This document shows, piece after piece, positions 23,060 to 33,849 of a DNA stretch of 64,000 nt. The DNA comes from Gnetum montanum (lineage: Eukaryota > Streptophyta > Gnetopsida > Gnetales > Gnetaceae). Every line of letters starts with the position of its first letter. The first letter of the stretch is position 1. A model generated the notes under the pieces. The model did not search any database and was not told the DNA's origin. It was given only the letters and a program-made list of their open reading frames with translations. A program made the position numbers and the translations under genes. The stretch is from positions 400,201-464,200 of the forward strand of contig MNCI01007988.1 of assembly GCA_015680685.1 (NCBI GenBank), given 5' to 3'.

Positions 23060-24145
23060 AAGTGTAGAAGGTCATTAATGAGGTACATGAGGAACTATGT
23101 GGTGGACACATAGCACCTAGGGCAATGGTAGAAAAAATCAGACACCTAGGGTACTACTGGCCTCACAAGGAGCATGATTTCCAAGACAAAGTCAAGACTT
23201 GTGATACGTGCCAAAGATATGAAAATCTTATACACGTTTCACATATAGAGTTACATCCAACGTACATCACGTGGCCATTCCAACGATGGAAACTAGACAT
23301 CATAGGACCTATCACACCTAAGTCTTTCGCAGGGCATAGCTTCATCATCACCACCACCGAGTATTTTACAAAGTGGGTGGAGGCTATTTCCCATAGGAAG
23401 ACTATATCCCAGTAGGTTTTCCACTTCATCTTAGATAACATCATGACAAGGTTTAGGCTTCCCATGACTATTGTGACTGACAATAGGCCACAATTTAGTA
23501 GTGCAAAAGCCAAAACCTTTTGTAGCAACCTTGGCATTATGCAATCGTTCTCGTCATCATACTACCCGCAAGCAAACGGATAGGCAGAAGCTACAGACAA
23601 AGCCATCATCAACTTGCTCAAGAAAATGCTTAACAACAATAAGAGGTGATGGAACGAGCAAATCCTCTATGTGCTCTAGGCTTACAGGATGATGTGCAGG
23701 ATAGCGACAGGTAAGACACCTTATACTCTTGTTTATGAATCTGAAGCGGTGTTACCTCTTGAGTTACAGGTACAGTCACTTCAAATGATCCTGTCGAACA
23801 TTGTGAGGAAAGCCTAGAACAATGAGTTGAGGATCATCGACCTCGAATCAATAGAGGAGGAGCATGCACAGACACTGGGTTGCATAGAGAATTATCAAGA
23901 TAATTAGCTGTATAAGGATCATACAAACCTACATCAACAGCCAATACAAAAAGGGGACATCATTCTCAAGGCTATTCACGAGCATATGAACAAATTCTTA
24001 GCAAACTAGGAAGGTCCGTTCATGGTCACAAAAGCCTATGGAAATGGTTCATTCAAGCTGGCAAACATCGATGATGGTAATGAATTCACAAATTCTGTAA
24101 ATCTTTCATATCTCAAGCCATACTACATTTTATGCATGAGGAAGG
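23060..24145 (+). pseudogene. Element B integrase
   Basis: Zinc domain with H...H (LCGGHIAPRAM, then IRHLGYYWP) and CDTC, the core with KLDIIGPI, VTDNRPQFSS and AEATDKAIINLLKKML (the D, D and E catalytic positions are present), and a C-terminal part ending FKLANIDDGNEF and LKPYYI. Stops at about 23065, 23413, 23580 and later; the frame is otherwise the same as RT. It would insert the cDNA into the host chromosome. Confidence 0.87.
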
Positions 24146-24154
24146 TAAGCAAAC

Positions 24155-24520
24155 ATCCACTACGATGTAAAACTAGCAAAGAAAACATCTGCTACAATGT
24201 AAAACTTGCAAAGCAAACGTTTGCTACGACGTAAAACTGGCAAAGCTTGTCCACTACGACATAAAATTGGCAAAAGCATTCTGCAATTACTATAAATTGG
24301 CACAAATCATCCACCATGATGTAAAATTGGCAAGGCACGTCCGCCATAATGTTACACTAGCCCATCCACCATCTGCTACGATGATAAACTAGCACAATGG
24401 CCTGCTTGGACCTTAAACTAGCACAGCGGTCTACTAGGACCTTAAACTAGTGCACCAAGGTCTACTGGGACCTTAAACTAGCACATCAAATGGCCTACCA
24501 AGACCTTAAACTAGGTTCGT
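24155..24520. repeat. Boundary repeat after integrase in B
   Basis: First part: copies of CTACGATGTAAAACTAGCAA at about 33-bp spacing. Second part: copies of GACCTTAAACTAGCAC. These share the TTAAACTAG core with the repeats flanking the antisense module, and occur at the same position in C (42975-43355). Confidence 0.75.
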
Positions 24521-25880
24521 GGCACATCCTCAGCATGCATCATGACTCATCAAGCAAGTGAGCGTGCACAGTGCCAACACGGGGTGGGACATTTCAGTTT
24601 CAAAATGCAGTTCGCGATTCTATGAAAACACCCACTAGCATATGTGCAATGCCACTACCCTTGGCATCTTACTGATCCTCCAGAGATGTCGTATGAAATC
24701 TTGTTAACCTTCTGGAGCCACTGCCACCATGGCCCATCACCCTGGTAGTAGCTTCTATTATCAGCACTTGTTGTTAGGGTCCCAGCACTATTGTGGCCCA
24801 GCCACAAAGTTGCTATCCCTCAACCCCCATCATCACCCGAGCCCAAAAGATGTTCAGCTGCTAGGCACCTCGCCTTATAGCAAAATTTCATAATTTTTAC
24901 CTTGGGTGGGGATTCCTGAGCACTTGCATCACCACAATTCTTAGCTACCTCAGTGCTAACCTCTCCATGCGGATGCTACTAGAACCATCACTGGCCTTCC
25001 TAGTTTGGACGTTAAATGGGTCAGCAACAACATCCATTGTTCCAGCAGTGTTCAATGTAAGCAAGACATTTCCCTTTGTTTTTCATCTTTGTTGTTTCTT
25101 CTAGTTTTCTCTCTGTTGTGTTTACAGGATACGTGCCGAAGGGGCGTCAGTTAGAGGTGCATTTCACCACGGTAGCTGGATACTACATCATTATAAGGTG
25201 GTCTTCTTGACTAGCTTTTCTACTTTGGAGTGCACATCTTGTGCTTCCCCTTTGCCTTCTTTACCTTGTTCCTTACACCCACAATTCTCACTCCCTCACC
25301 TCTTTTACAAATTTTTCCTCATACTTGTGAAGCCCTCCTATATGCCCAACCACAAAGTCCATGATGCGCGTAACGCAACTCACCACATGGGAAGCATCTA
25401 TAGGCAGGTTAAAAGCTCCACACGGATGTAATGCAACTCATCCTAGGAAAGAAACACTTGTCTTGCAACAAAAAGGTTTTTTCAAATGTAAATGGAAAAA
25501 TAGAAAAAGCAAAAGCGTAAATGAGCAAAAGCTCGCAAACAAAAAACATGTCTAAAACAAATGGCACATCAACTGTTTCGCAGTGACCCTCTCTCAACAT
25601 TCCAATGAGAGGTCAAAGGTCAGTAAAAGAAAAGATGACGATGCAAAAAATTCCCTCACAAGCATTCTGATGAGGGACCCTACTAAGTTTCATCTTTACC
25701 TTTTTCCTGAACCTCCTTCCCCCCATTTTAGCCTTTCCCCTTTCCCTGCATACCCATCCTAGCACTCTCAACCATAGCCAAGCGAAATCTTGATGATTAT
25801 CAAAGAGAAATATTGGCTTCTTGTCTTTCATGGTGTTTCGTATTCTTTTTCAGCATCTCTCGGGTTAATCCTTTAGACGT
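24521..25880. other. Non-coding 3' spacer of element B
   Basis: No supported gene. It aligns by eye with C's spacer: GGGGTGGGACATT, CCAGAGATGTC, ACTCATCCTAGGAAAGAAACACTTG and CCTCACAAGCATTCTGATGAGGGA are all found again between 43430 and 44670. The unit CTCACAAGCATTCTGATGAGGG occurs twice in altered form. Confidence 0.6.
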
Positions 25881-25881
25881 C

Positions 25882-25893
25882 GACAAAGAGGGA
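25882..25893 (+). other. Polypurine tract of element B
   Basis: GACAAAGAGGGA directly before the LTR start TGAAACACCC. C has AACAAAGAGGGA at 44891-44902 in the same position. It would prime plus-strand cDNA. Confidence 0.7.
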
Positions 25894-26189
25894 CCAATGA
25901 AACACCCTAAAAATTTCAAGGCACTCTTGCTTCACCAGGGTCTCGAAACTGAGGCAAGGATTTCCAAAAGTGTAGCCTCATGACCACTTGGTAGGAAATG
26001 AATGCTCTGAGTTTAGACTATCTAGCCTGCAAGTTTTCTACCTCTAGAGTTGACAAGCCCAACGGACTCTCCAACCTACCCACATGGACAATTCATTCAG
26101 CTAATAGTTTACTTAGAAACCATGCTAGGGGTTGTCGATAGTGCTAAGGATGGACAAAACAATTCTAAAAGTTTTTTAGTAAATAAGTT

Positions 26190-26935
26190 TGCTATGCTAC
26201 ACTATTTTATGTGGTGTAGCAGGCCTCAAAAGATAGTTGCTCAAGTAACAAAGTACAAACTGTTGTAGAACAAAGTGCTATGCTATGCTATGCTACGCAG
26301 CATAGCACAACATAGCAAAGGAAAAATAGAAAGGCTCAACTTATCAAGTGATTCCAACCAATGAATTGCACTCAGCAAGCACTCTAGCCTTCAAAAATAA
26401 TTTCCTTGTTCAACTTCAAGTCCTTCAGCAAAGTTTCTTCCTAGAAAGTGGCGGACTGAGCAAAAAGCAGGACACACTAGCTGCTATGTTGTGCTATGCT
26501 ACACAGCATAGAATAGTGTAATGACAATTCAAGAGAAGCAATGAGCATTGCAAATGCAAGTTCAACGAGTTCAAAACTCTCTCTTCGCAGAAGGAAAAAG
26601 TTACATCTGTTAGCATAGTCAAGCTTCAGAAAAGCGTTGGCAACTCCAACACAAGTTACAGATAAAGCCAGCTACTATGCTATGCTATGCTACATAACGT
26701 AGCATAGAATGGTAAAGATGAAAAATCAAACAAAGTTCTTTAGAAAGTTAACCTGACGTGTTCTGTGGCTTCCAACAAATGTAGTTTTCTTCAATGCAAA
26801 TTTCTTTCTCAAACTGGTGGCTACGTTGTGCTATGCTACGTAGCATAGCACAACATAGCAAGTAGCTACACTACGACAATGTGCTATGCTAAATAGCATA
26901 GCACAGCGTAGCAGGAAGCTATCTTACTTCAGTGT
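26190..26935. repeat. GCTATGCTA palindrome cluster in U3 of the B LTR
   Basis: At least five hairpin-like blocks: near 26190 (TTTGCTATGCTACAC), 26277-26322, 26484-26520, 26670-26712 and 26820-26935. The strongest, 26820-26859, is a 40-base palindrome centred on CTAC|GTAG with one mismatched pair; its central 28 bases are perfect. Motifs GCTATGCTA and TAGCATAGC repeat within. All lie upstream of the TATA box at 27117. Confidence 0.85.
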
Positions 26936-27116
26936 GCCTCATTCTATGTCTACATTATTGGCACATTTGATTCCAGCATCTCTAGTTTCGATAGCATAAT
27001 TGCAGCATGACAAGTTCACGAGCATCTTTGCATGTTTATGTAGTATGGGCACGTTAGCATCTCATGGGTCCAAGACATGTGTTATCCAGGCATCATTTCT
27101 TGCGTGCTCCTAGCCC

Positions 27117-27124
27117 TATAAATA
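27117..27124 (+). promoter_or_regulatory. LTR promoter TATA box of element B
   Basis: TAGCCCTATAAATACCCTAA. C has TAGCCCTACAAAAACCCTGA at about 46067, the same context with an eroded box. Confidence 0.65.
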
Positions 27125-27651
27125 CCCTAATGAGAAATGCTCAAAGGGTTGGCAAACTAAGAAATTTCTTAGTTGGAAAATTGGAAATTGTTTGCGTTGG
27201 CATTTGGCATTAGCTTTTTTCTTGTTAGCATTTTTTATTGTTGTCTTTGAAGCTTGCACTCAAAAACAATAGAGTTGGGACATCTTTAGTGTTCCAGGCA
27301 TTCCCGAATACTCTAATAGCCTTCAGCATTGCATACCTCATTATACATTTTCTAGCAAAGAAGAGAATCAAACCTGTGACTTTGTGGTGGTGCATTTTCT
27401 CATCCCAGTTACTCTGTTATTTCTTTATTTTCATCATTGTTCAGCATCATTTTCTTTATTATCACATTTATTAATCATCAGTTAGATCTCATGTATTAAG
27501 TTACATCGACTAAGTCCTTGTTTGATTGACAAGACCATTTAGGATGCCCCATTTCTGTTTTATCCAACATGGCCCTCGCATGGATCTGAGGTTAAAACTA
27601 TTCACCCGACAACCTCTCGGTGTTTTCAGCCACTGATGTTTTTGGTCTTCA

Positions 27652-30290
27652 CACCTACTCTACCCTAAGGACCTTTTCTTGGAAAAGTAGCTTAGGAAAT
27701 GTGTAAGCATGAAAAATGGGATAGAGGTGTTGGATCACTAGCAATTTCACCTTTTTTATAGGAATACCCTTATGACCTTTCTTAGTGCCCAAACGTTTCT
27801 TAATGTCCCCTCTATGGTTTAGATCCTTGTTAGTCTTCTCACCTATAGGTAAGCCTTCATAGGGAACACCAAAGAGATCATCAGTGATCTCAAAGACCAC
27901 CCACACATTGTGAACCCATGTGAGGAAATGGTCGACACTCTTCATGAAAGAGTCAATAAGGAAAATCATTTCTACTATCGAGATGTTTGGGTTCATAGCC
28001 AAAAAAAGGTCCATGATCCTAGCCTATTGAACATTTTGGGTAATCCTTGATGGGGCCTCATGGCATAACTAGTGCTACAAACCATCAACCTTGCCATACT
28101 TGAAAAGAAGATTGGCATCAGTGTGTCCTAAGACAATCACTGTGGCCTCCCTAGACTTGGCTCCTACTGTAGTAAACAAAAATAAAATCAACAACATGAT
28201 GGAAACATAAAAATTACAAATGTATGAAAATAAACTAGGAATACAACTTACCTGGTATAACCAGTGTTGGGAATCACAGTACTTGGACTGAAACTTTTTC
28301 CATTGTAGGTATCCAGGATGCCCACTTAACATCCAACCACTCGAGATCCTGGCACTTCACATAGGATTTGGAGTACTTAGTATGGTAATTCTTCATGTCT
28401 ACCCCAATTTTCCCTATGACACCAGCATGCATGTTCTTAGCAAATAAGAACTCTTGTAGGGCTGTTTGGACTAGGGCTAATGTCTCTTCTCTATCATGAA
28501 GGTTGTCTTCATCAATAAAAAATTTTGTGATAGGAAAATGGGTAATAAGCATTCCAAGTCATAGAAAAACCAACAAAATTTTCATCATTACAATGGGGCT
28601 CATCCTCCAGCATAGTAAGCTATTTTATGTGGGTTTTGGAAGGTCATGCCTACATGGCGGGCAATGAATACATTATTTTCTTTATGATATCACTTGAATT
28701 CAAGCATCTCCTAGATCCAAGACAAGGGTTTGAGACCTCTTGAATGTTGACTCGAGCTTCTTTCCCCTTCACCTTCAGTAGGTCCATCCTACATGAATTT
28801 TAAAATTCCTCAATTTTCCCTAGCCAATAACATTTCAAATAGGACACCTACTACTTCAGTGGACAAGTGTGACCATATCATTACATTGAAGTGGTGAAGT
28901 AGGAATTCCAAGAATTCCTATGCACCATCCCAAAACCAGATCACCTAGTGTCCTATGCATGCATGTGGTGCAAGGAAATTGGGCATGGGATCACTCATAT
29001 AGCACAAAATCCCTACTAGTTCAACCACAACTAGGACAATTTTCAGTAGGACCCTACATTTCCATAATAATGAACATGTTAGCCTTGGAAAAGGATCAAT
29101 AAAATGACAAAAGTAATAGATATACGATGCATAAAAAAAACACAAAAAAAAATTTCTAACTATTGGTCATGCTCCAGTAGAGCATAACAGTTTTTAAGCA
29201 AAATTTCTCCAAGTGTTTGTCATAGTCCCAAGGAGCATGACAATTGTGGAACAACTAGTAGAGGGTGAAAATATTTTTGAAGTGTTGGTCACAGCCTCAG
29301 GGAGTGTGAAAGCTGCACAATCATTGATAGAAAAAGTTGCATAAATTTTTAAAATATTTGTTGTGCTCCAAGGGAGGGTGATAGTTATAAATGACTATCA
29401 AAATTTGAAAAAAATTTCTAAGTCTTGGTTACACTCCCAAGGGGTGTAACAATGAAAAAATGTACAAAAGCATTACAAGTGTTGGTCATGCTCCTATGGA
29501 GCATGACAAAGGTGAAATGTGCAAAAATTTCTAAGTGCAGAATGTAGTAATCCTAAAATTTTTCTAACTTTTTGGTTATGCTCTTAGGGATGTCCCAGAG
29601 CTTGATAACTAGCATGGGACACTCGTGGAATCCTTGTCCCATCCCACCACATGAAACACACAAGAAACCCTTCTTATGTGACATGGGACGTGGAATGCCC
29701 AAAACCCTCTTGATGCACTATGCTAAGTAGTACATGTAAAATGCCTGTCCCATCCCATTGCATGGGACACAATGAAAACCTTGCCCCATCCCATGGTGCT
29801 TAACACGCATAAGCCCATGACAAAACCCTTGCCCAGCACTATGGCACAAGATGTCATCAAACCCACAAAAAAATAAAAAACAACACACACAGGATCCATG
29901 GCGTGCACTCCCTCCCTAGCTATAGCAGTGGTGATGGCTGTGGCATAGTAGTGGCAGTCCCTGGCCATGGTAGTAGTAGTGGCAGTCCCTGGCCATGGCA
30001 GGTTACCCTCTAAACCCCAAGACCCAAAAGTACAAATGTAGCGGAAGCGAAAAAGGAATGAGAAATCATGAGTGTAGCATGATGGCCTACCTAGTAGATG
30101 GTGCCTTTTGGTACTCTTTGATGCAAGCCCTAGGAAGACACCACAGGGTGCACTCACCTTCACCAACATTGGCAATGACGGGGTGTCTATGCTTATTCCT
30201 ACGTGATATCTTCTCACTGTCAAGCTCTGGCTCTTCTATTGTCACGCTCTGTGGGTGATACGCTCTATCTTGGCTATGAAAAAATTGGAT
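27652..30290 (-). pseudogene. Antisense accessory gene of element C, 3' part cut off by B
   Basis: Homologue of the genes in A and B. Exons on the minus strand: 1 about 30091-30290 (donor GTAGGCC; no clear ATG), 2 about 28605-29053, 3 about 28252-28528 (donor GTAAGTTG), 4 from 28166 to the B junction. Shared blocks: LVVVELVGIL (A: IVVELVGVL), EFLEFLLHHF (B: DFSQFLLQYF), LALVQTALQEF (A: LALAHTALEAF), LFKYGKVD, MDLFLAMNPN (B: MDMFLAMNPS), LFGVPYEGLP and LYPIFHAYTFPK (A: LYPLFRARVFPK). Exon 2 is about 450 nt as in A and B. Several stops; the exon 3 acceptor and exon 2 donor seem mutated. Confidence 0.7.
29160..29850. repeat. Palindromic repeats in intron 1 of the C accessory gene
   Basis: Two arrays. 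29160-29600: seven copies spaced 50-70 bases of an imperfect palindrome of the type GGTCATGCTCC then GGAGCATGACA, each beside AAATTTTTCTAAG-like sequence. 29600-29850: copies of GTCCCATCCCA and CATGGGACA in both orientations. More GTCCCA and GGGACA words lie upstream of the TATA box at 30380-30460. Both arrays fall in intron 1 (about 29054-30090), the same place as the GCGTATACGC cluster in A. Confidence 0.8.
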
Positions 30291-30340
30291 GAATGTTGGC
30301 TCTAATGGTGAAAATGATAGGTTTATCATGGGTAAACCCC

Positions 30341-30348
30341 TATTTATA
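30341..30348 (-). promoter_or_regulatory. TATA box of the antisense gene of C
   Basis: Minus-strand GGTATAAATAGGGGTTTACC, sharing 19 bases with the B promoter. Exon 1 begins soon after. Confidence 0.75.
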
Positions 30349-30599
30349 CCCTCTTGTGTTAGATGACACATCACCCTTCTGGGACATCTTGTGTCCTGTG
30401 CATAATGCGGAATGCTTCATGTCCCACGCATAACGCGGAACATCCCATGTCCCATGTAGTGTAACACCCAAAGTTAGAAAATTTTTCTAACTTATTTTAG
30501 CCTTTTACACTTAGAAATTTTTTACATTTTTTCTATTTTCCCAATAAATGTTCAACTTGGCCCCATGTTTCAAACCTTTCAAGCCTTACTTAGACTTAC

Positions 30600-30645
30600 A
30601 CCTTACGCATAGTCTATGGTCTGCTATGACCTTAAACTAGTAATT
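30600..30645. repeat. Boundary motif between module and RT in C (single copy)
   Basis: TCTGCTATGACCTTAAACTA followed by GTAATT, one copy of the unit found in tandem at 20185-20530 in B. Confidence 0.5.
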
Positions 30646-30799
30646 TTATGACCAATAAAGGCCATATCAAAGGAAAAAATAATAAAATATACATAAATAA
30701 ATAAATTTTGATATTGAATAATTAATTTTTATAGCATTATCTTCCTTATTTTATGCATCTTTATTCATCAAAATAGTCATCACTTGACATTTTTCTGGT

Positions 30800-32080
30800 T
30801 ATCTTGCAGGATCTCTTGAGAAAATGAATGCCTATGAGAGTCTTCATTCACATTTAGCCTTGACTAAACCTTATGGAAAACTCATGAGATGCATAAACAT
30901 AAAACTTTTGGACTTCAAACCACTTCTTTATGATGCCAACATAGCATCCCTAGAGACATTAGTAGAATGACCAGAACATCTAGTTTGAGCTCTAGACTTA
31001 GAAGTAGGTGACATGACTGAGGATCCCCTTGTAGAAGTCCCTATAACAACATGCAAAGGTGAGGTAGAAAACATTGAAACTTAGTTCATTACTAGAGCCT
31101 CAAATCCAACAAATCATCTCTAGAGTTCTTCGTGACAATGTCAAGGCATTTGCATGGTCTTATGAAGACATGCCAGATTTAGACCCACATATAATACAAC
31201 ATAACATTATTTTAGATGCACACATTAAAACAGTTAAACAAAAGGTTAGTAAAATCAAGCCTAAGATTGCATTGGCCATCCATGATGAGATCACTAAACT
31301 TTACCAAGCTAGTTTCACTTGAGTAGTTGACTATGTAGACTGGGTTTCGAATATCATTATTGTTCCCAAGAAAATCAAAGGTATACACATTTGCATAGAC
31401 TTTTGAGACCTAAAAAAGGAAACCATTAAATATGATTCTCCATTTTCAAGTATTGACCAACTCATTGATACTATGGCTGCTCATGCCTTATTGTCCTTCA
31501 TGGACGGGTTCTCAGGGTACAACCAAATTTGCATTAATTGAGAGCACCAACTTACCACTAATTTCGTAACCCCCTTAGGTACATTTTTTTATACAATGAT
31601 GCTCTTTGAATTAAAGAATGTAGGAGAAACATATCAATGTACAATGAAATACATGTTTAGTGACTATTTGTTAGAATTGCTTAATGACTACTTTGACGAC
31701 ATAGCAGTTAAGTCCAAAGTGGCTCATGACCATGTGAATGACTTGGACCATGTTCTCAAATGTTGCCATAGACATGACCTTAGGATTAACCCCAAAAAAT
31801 ATGTATTTTTTATTAAAAAAAGTCACATGTTAGGCTTTGTGGTATCAAAAATAGGAATACACATAGACCCCAACAAGGTCAAGGCTATCATCAACCTAGT
31901 GCCACTAGCAAATCTTACGGAGCTATGTGCATTACAAGGTAGAATACAATTCATATGTAGGTTTATCGCAAGGTTGACTGATAAATTGCAATCAATGCAA
32001 CATGTACTCAAAAAAGGTATCAACTTTGAGAGGATAGCATCAATCCCAAGAGGCATTTGATAACTTGAGAAAGGAGCTGG
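30800..32080 (+). pseudogene. Element C reverse transcriptase
   Basis: A good splice-acceptor-like sequence, TTATCTTGCAG, precedes GATCTCTTGAG at about 30808. Then LHSHLALTKPYGKL, the linker EDPLVEV, FAWSYEDMPDLDP, DWVSNIIIVPKK, SSIDQLIDTM, FMDGFSGYNQI, and the catalytic box NDYFDDIAVKSK (YFDD, near 31690). Downstream HDLRINPKKYVF and GFVVSKIGIHIDPNK match B. Stops near 30968, 30987, 31321, 31404 and 31540, with a frameshift near 31070. Confidence 0.85.
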
Positions 32081-32084
32081 CTCA

Positions 32085-32839
32085 ACTTCCAATAGTCTAT
32101 CCTCCATAACAAGATAAACCATTCTACATCTACCTTGCAACCTTAGACTCATTGATTGCTTCCATGCTTTGCCAAAAGCATGATAATGGTTTTGAGGTTC
32201 CTATTTACTATCTAAGCCATATATTAGTAGCATAGGAGGAAAAATATAATGATGTGAAAAAAAACTATCTCACCTTAGTCTTTGCACTTAAAAAATGGGG
32301 ATACTATCTTTTCCACAGTTAAGTCAATGTCATCTATAAAAGCAACATACTTAGGGCTATCCCAACCAACATATATGAAGTAGTAGAATAGAAAGATGGA
32401 AGGCAATAACCATGGAGTTTGACCTACACTATATAGTGCAAGCATCTACAAAAGGTCATGCAATAGCTGCTCAACTCATGGCTTCACCTATAAATGATCA
32501 AGCAATGAGAGATCTAGAATTCCCAAATGAGCATGTCAGTAGTATAATCCAAGTACCTATAAATTTTGAGGTTGTTTTACACTTTGACAGTGCTTTGACC
32601 ACACAAGGTGGTAGTGCCACTGCCATCATCACATTCCCCTCTGGAGAAATCTAACCCTTTGCATGCCACTTTGCATTTCTTTGTACAAACAATATGGTGA
32701 AGTATGAAGGTTTCCTTAGAGGAATCTTAGTAGTCAAGAGTTAAGAAAATAAAACATAGTAGTCCAAGTTGATTCATAGCTAGTAATTAACCAAGTTATA
32801 GATGTTTACACTTGTAAAGCACAACATCTACAACCTTAC
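32085..32839 (+). pseudogene. Element C RNase H, 5' part
   Basis: First RNase H remnant with FYIYLATLDSLIASMLCQ and a degraded LSHILVA-EEKYNDVKKNYLTLVFALKKWGYYLF. Second domain with VLHFDSALTTQGG and CTNNMVKYEGFLRGIL. It stops at LQPY at 32839, where element D begins, and resumes at 41491 with YYDLAKHFLKQF. In B the same place reads LQPYCYLAKRLLK, confirming that D interrupts one continuous domain. Confidence 0.8.
32835..32839 (+). repeat. Left target-site duplication of D (CTTAC)
   Basis: CTTAC immediately before the LTR start TGATGAG; the same five bases follow the 3' LTR at 41491-41495. Five bases is the usual Ty3/gypsy length. Confidence 0.9.
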
Positions 32840-33764
32840 TGATGAGACGCGATTCGCATAGGCCGCGATATCGCAGTCCGCCACCATATCTATAAATACG
32901 ATGTAGCTCTCCCTTGTTTGGAATACTAGTTTTAGAGTAGCGAAGCTCTAGCAGTTTGATCCATCCAAAGTTAGATTTTTTCCCGTGTCTGCCCACAGTG
33001 TGATGAATGTAATTGTACGGTGTCTATATTCAAGTGTGCCGTACTTGGACACGCACATGACCGGAAATAAAGATTGAGATTACTTCATCATTGCAACATT
33101 CACTTAGTTTATTTATTTGTTTGTTTATTTAATGTTATTTATTTCTTTCATAGCACGGTGTGAGTATGACTTGATTACGAGCATCTACGGATGTGTATGG
33201 CTAGTCAAGGAATCGATTACTCATCGCGATTAGTCTCTCACCCTTAAACTCCTAGAAGCAAAACGAGTACGACTTGATTACGAGCATTTAAGTGTGACTG
33301 CTTGGTAGCCCAGTGCCATATCTAGGATCTACACTTGGTAACCCAGTGATGTATTTGGGATCTACGCTTGGTAATCCCAGTGGCGTACCTAGGCGCTACG
33401 CTTGGTAGTCCCAGTGGTAGTTGTGCACGAAGTCCAAGATGTGTACGGTTGATCAAGGAATCGGTTGCTCGTCGCACTTAGGCTAGATTAGATTTTCTTA
33501 CCCTTTTTCTCCTAGCTTAGATTAGTTAATATTATTTTCCACTACCTTCAAGAGTAGCGATAGAAGTAGGAACACATCATACACCTCATCTGGACTAAAC
33601 CGTACGTGACATATGCAATACTAGTCCAGGTGGGAAGATAGCGAACTGCTACCTAAGGCTAACTATCTAGGTGCCACAACTAGTCCATCTGCGAAGTTCA
33701 ACCGGATCGTGCGTGCGATGCTCGTTTCGTATGGTTGAGTGTAGGGGTACCTCACCACTCATCA
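32840..33764 (+). mobile_element. 5' LTR of element D
   Basis: 925 bp, TGATGAG to CACTCATCA. TATAAATA at 32891-32898, only about 50 bases from the LTR start; AATAAA near 33065. The R-U5 part contains tandem units of the type TTGGTAGCCCAGTGGCGTAT at 33300-33420. Compared with the 3' LTR it lacks one GATATCGCG block at the head (about 30 bases) and has about 47 extra bases near 33610-33655. Confidence 0.92.
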
Positions 33765-33783
33765 TAGGCGCCGTTTTCGGGGA
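33765..33783 (+). other. Primer-binding site of element D
   Basis: TAGGCGCCGTTTTCGGGGA directly follows the LTR. The plant Athila-type site for tRNA-Asp is known as TGGCGCCGTTGCCGGGGA; this copy has three differences. Confidence 0.75.
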
Positions 33784-33849
33784 TGGTGCTAGTTATCTAG
33801 ATTAGTTATATCATACAAGATCACTGTAAAGGACTTAACGATATATCTT

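Larger units (their letters stand above)
12079..27651 (+). mobile_element. Element B: Ty3/gypsy (Tat-like) retrotransposon, 5' end cut off by A
   Basis: Plus-strand order: gag (5' part displaced by A), protease, minus-strand accessory gene, RT, two RNase H domains, integrase, repeat-rich 3' region, polypurine tract, 3' LTR. Two RNase H domains are diagnostic of the Tat lineage of plant Ty3/gypsy elements. The right LTR end abuts the interior of C's accessory gene, so B probably inserted into C. B's 5' LTR and first gag part should lie beyond A, left of the window. Confidence 0.8.
25898..27651 (+). mobile_element. 3' LTR of element B
   Basis: Starts TGAAACACCC after the polypurine tract and ends near GGTCTTCA, about 1.75 kb. 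It aligns by eye with the LTR of C at both ends: CCGACAACCTCTCGGTGTT near 27606 and 46654, and TTTTTGGTCTTCAC beside TTTTTGAATGTCAC. The right end could be a few bases away; an earlier CA is at 27628. TATAAATA at 27117-27124 gives a U3 of about 1.2 kb. U3 is rich in palindromes made of GCTATGCTA and TAGCATAGC. Confidence 0.7.

Noticed and set aside
24155-24520. CRISPR-like array of regularly spaced repeats
   Set aside because: Units are degenerate, unit and spacer are both similar between copies, and the context is a plant retrotransposon.
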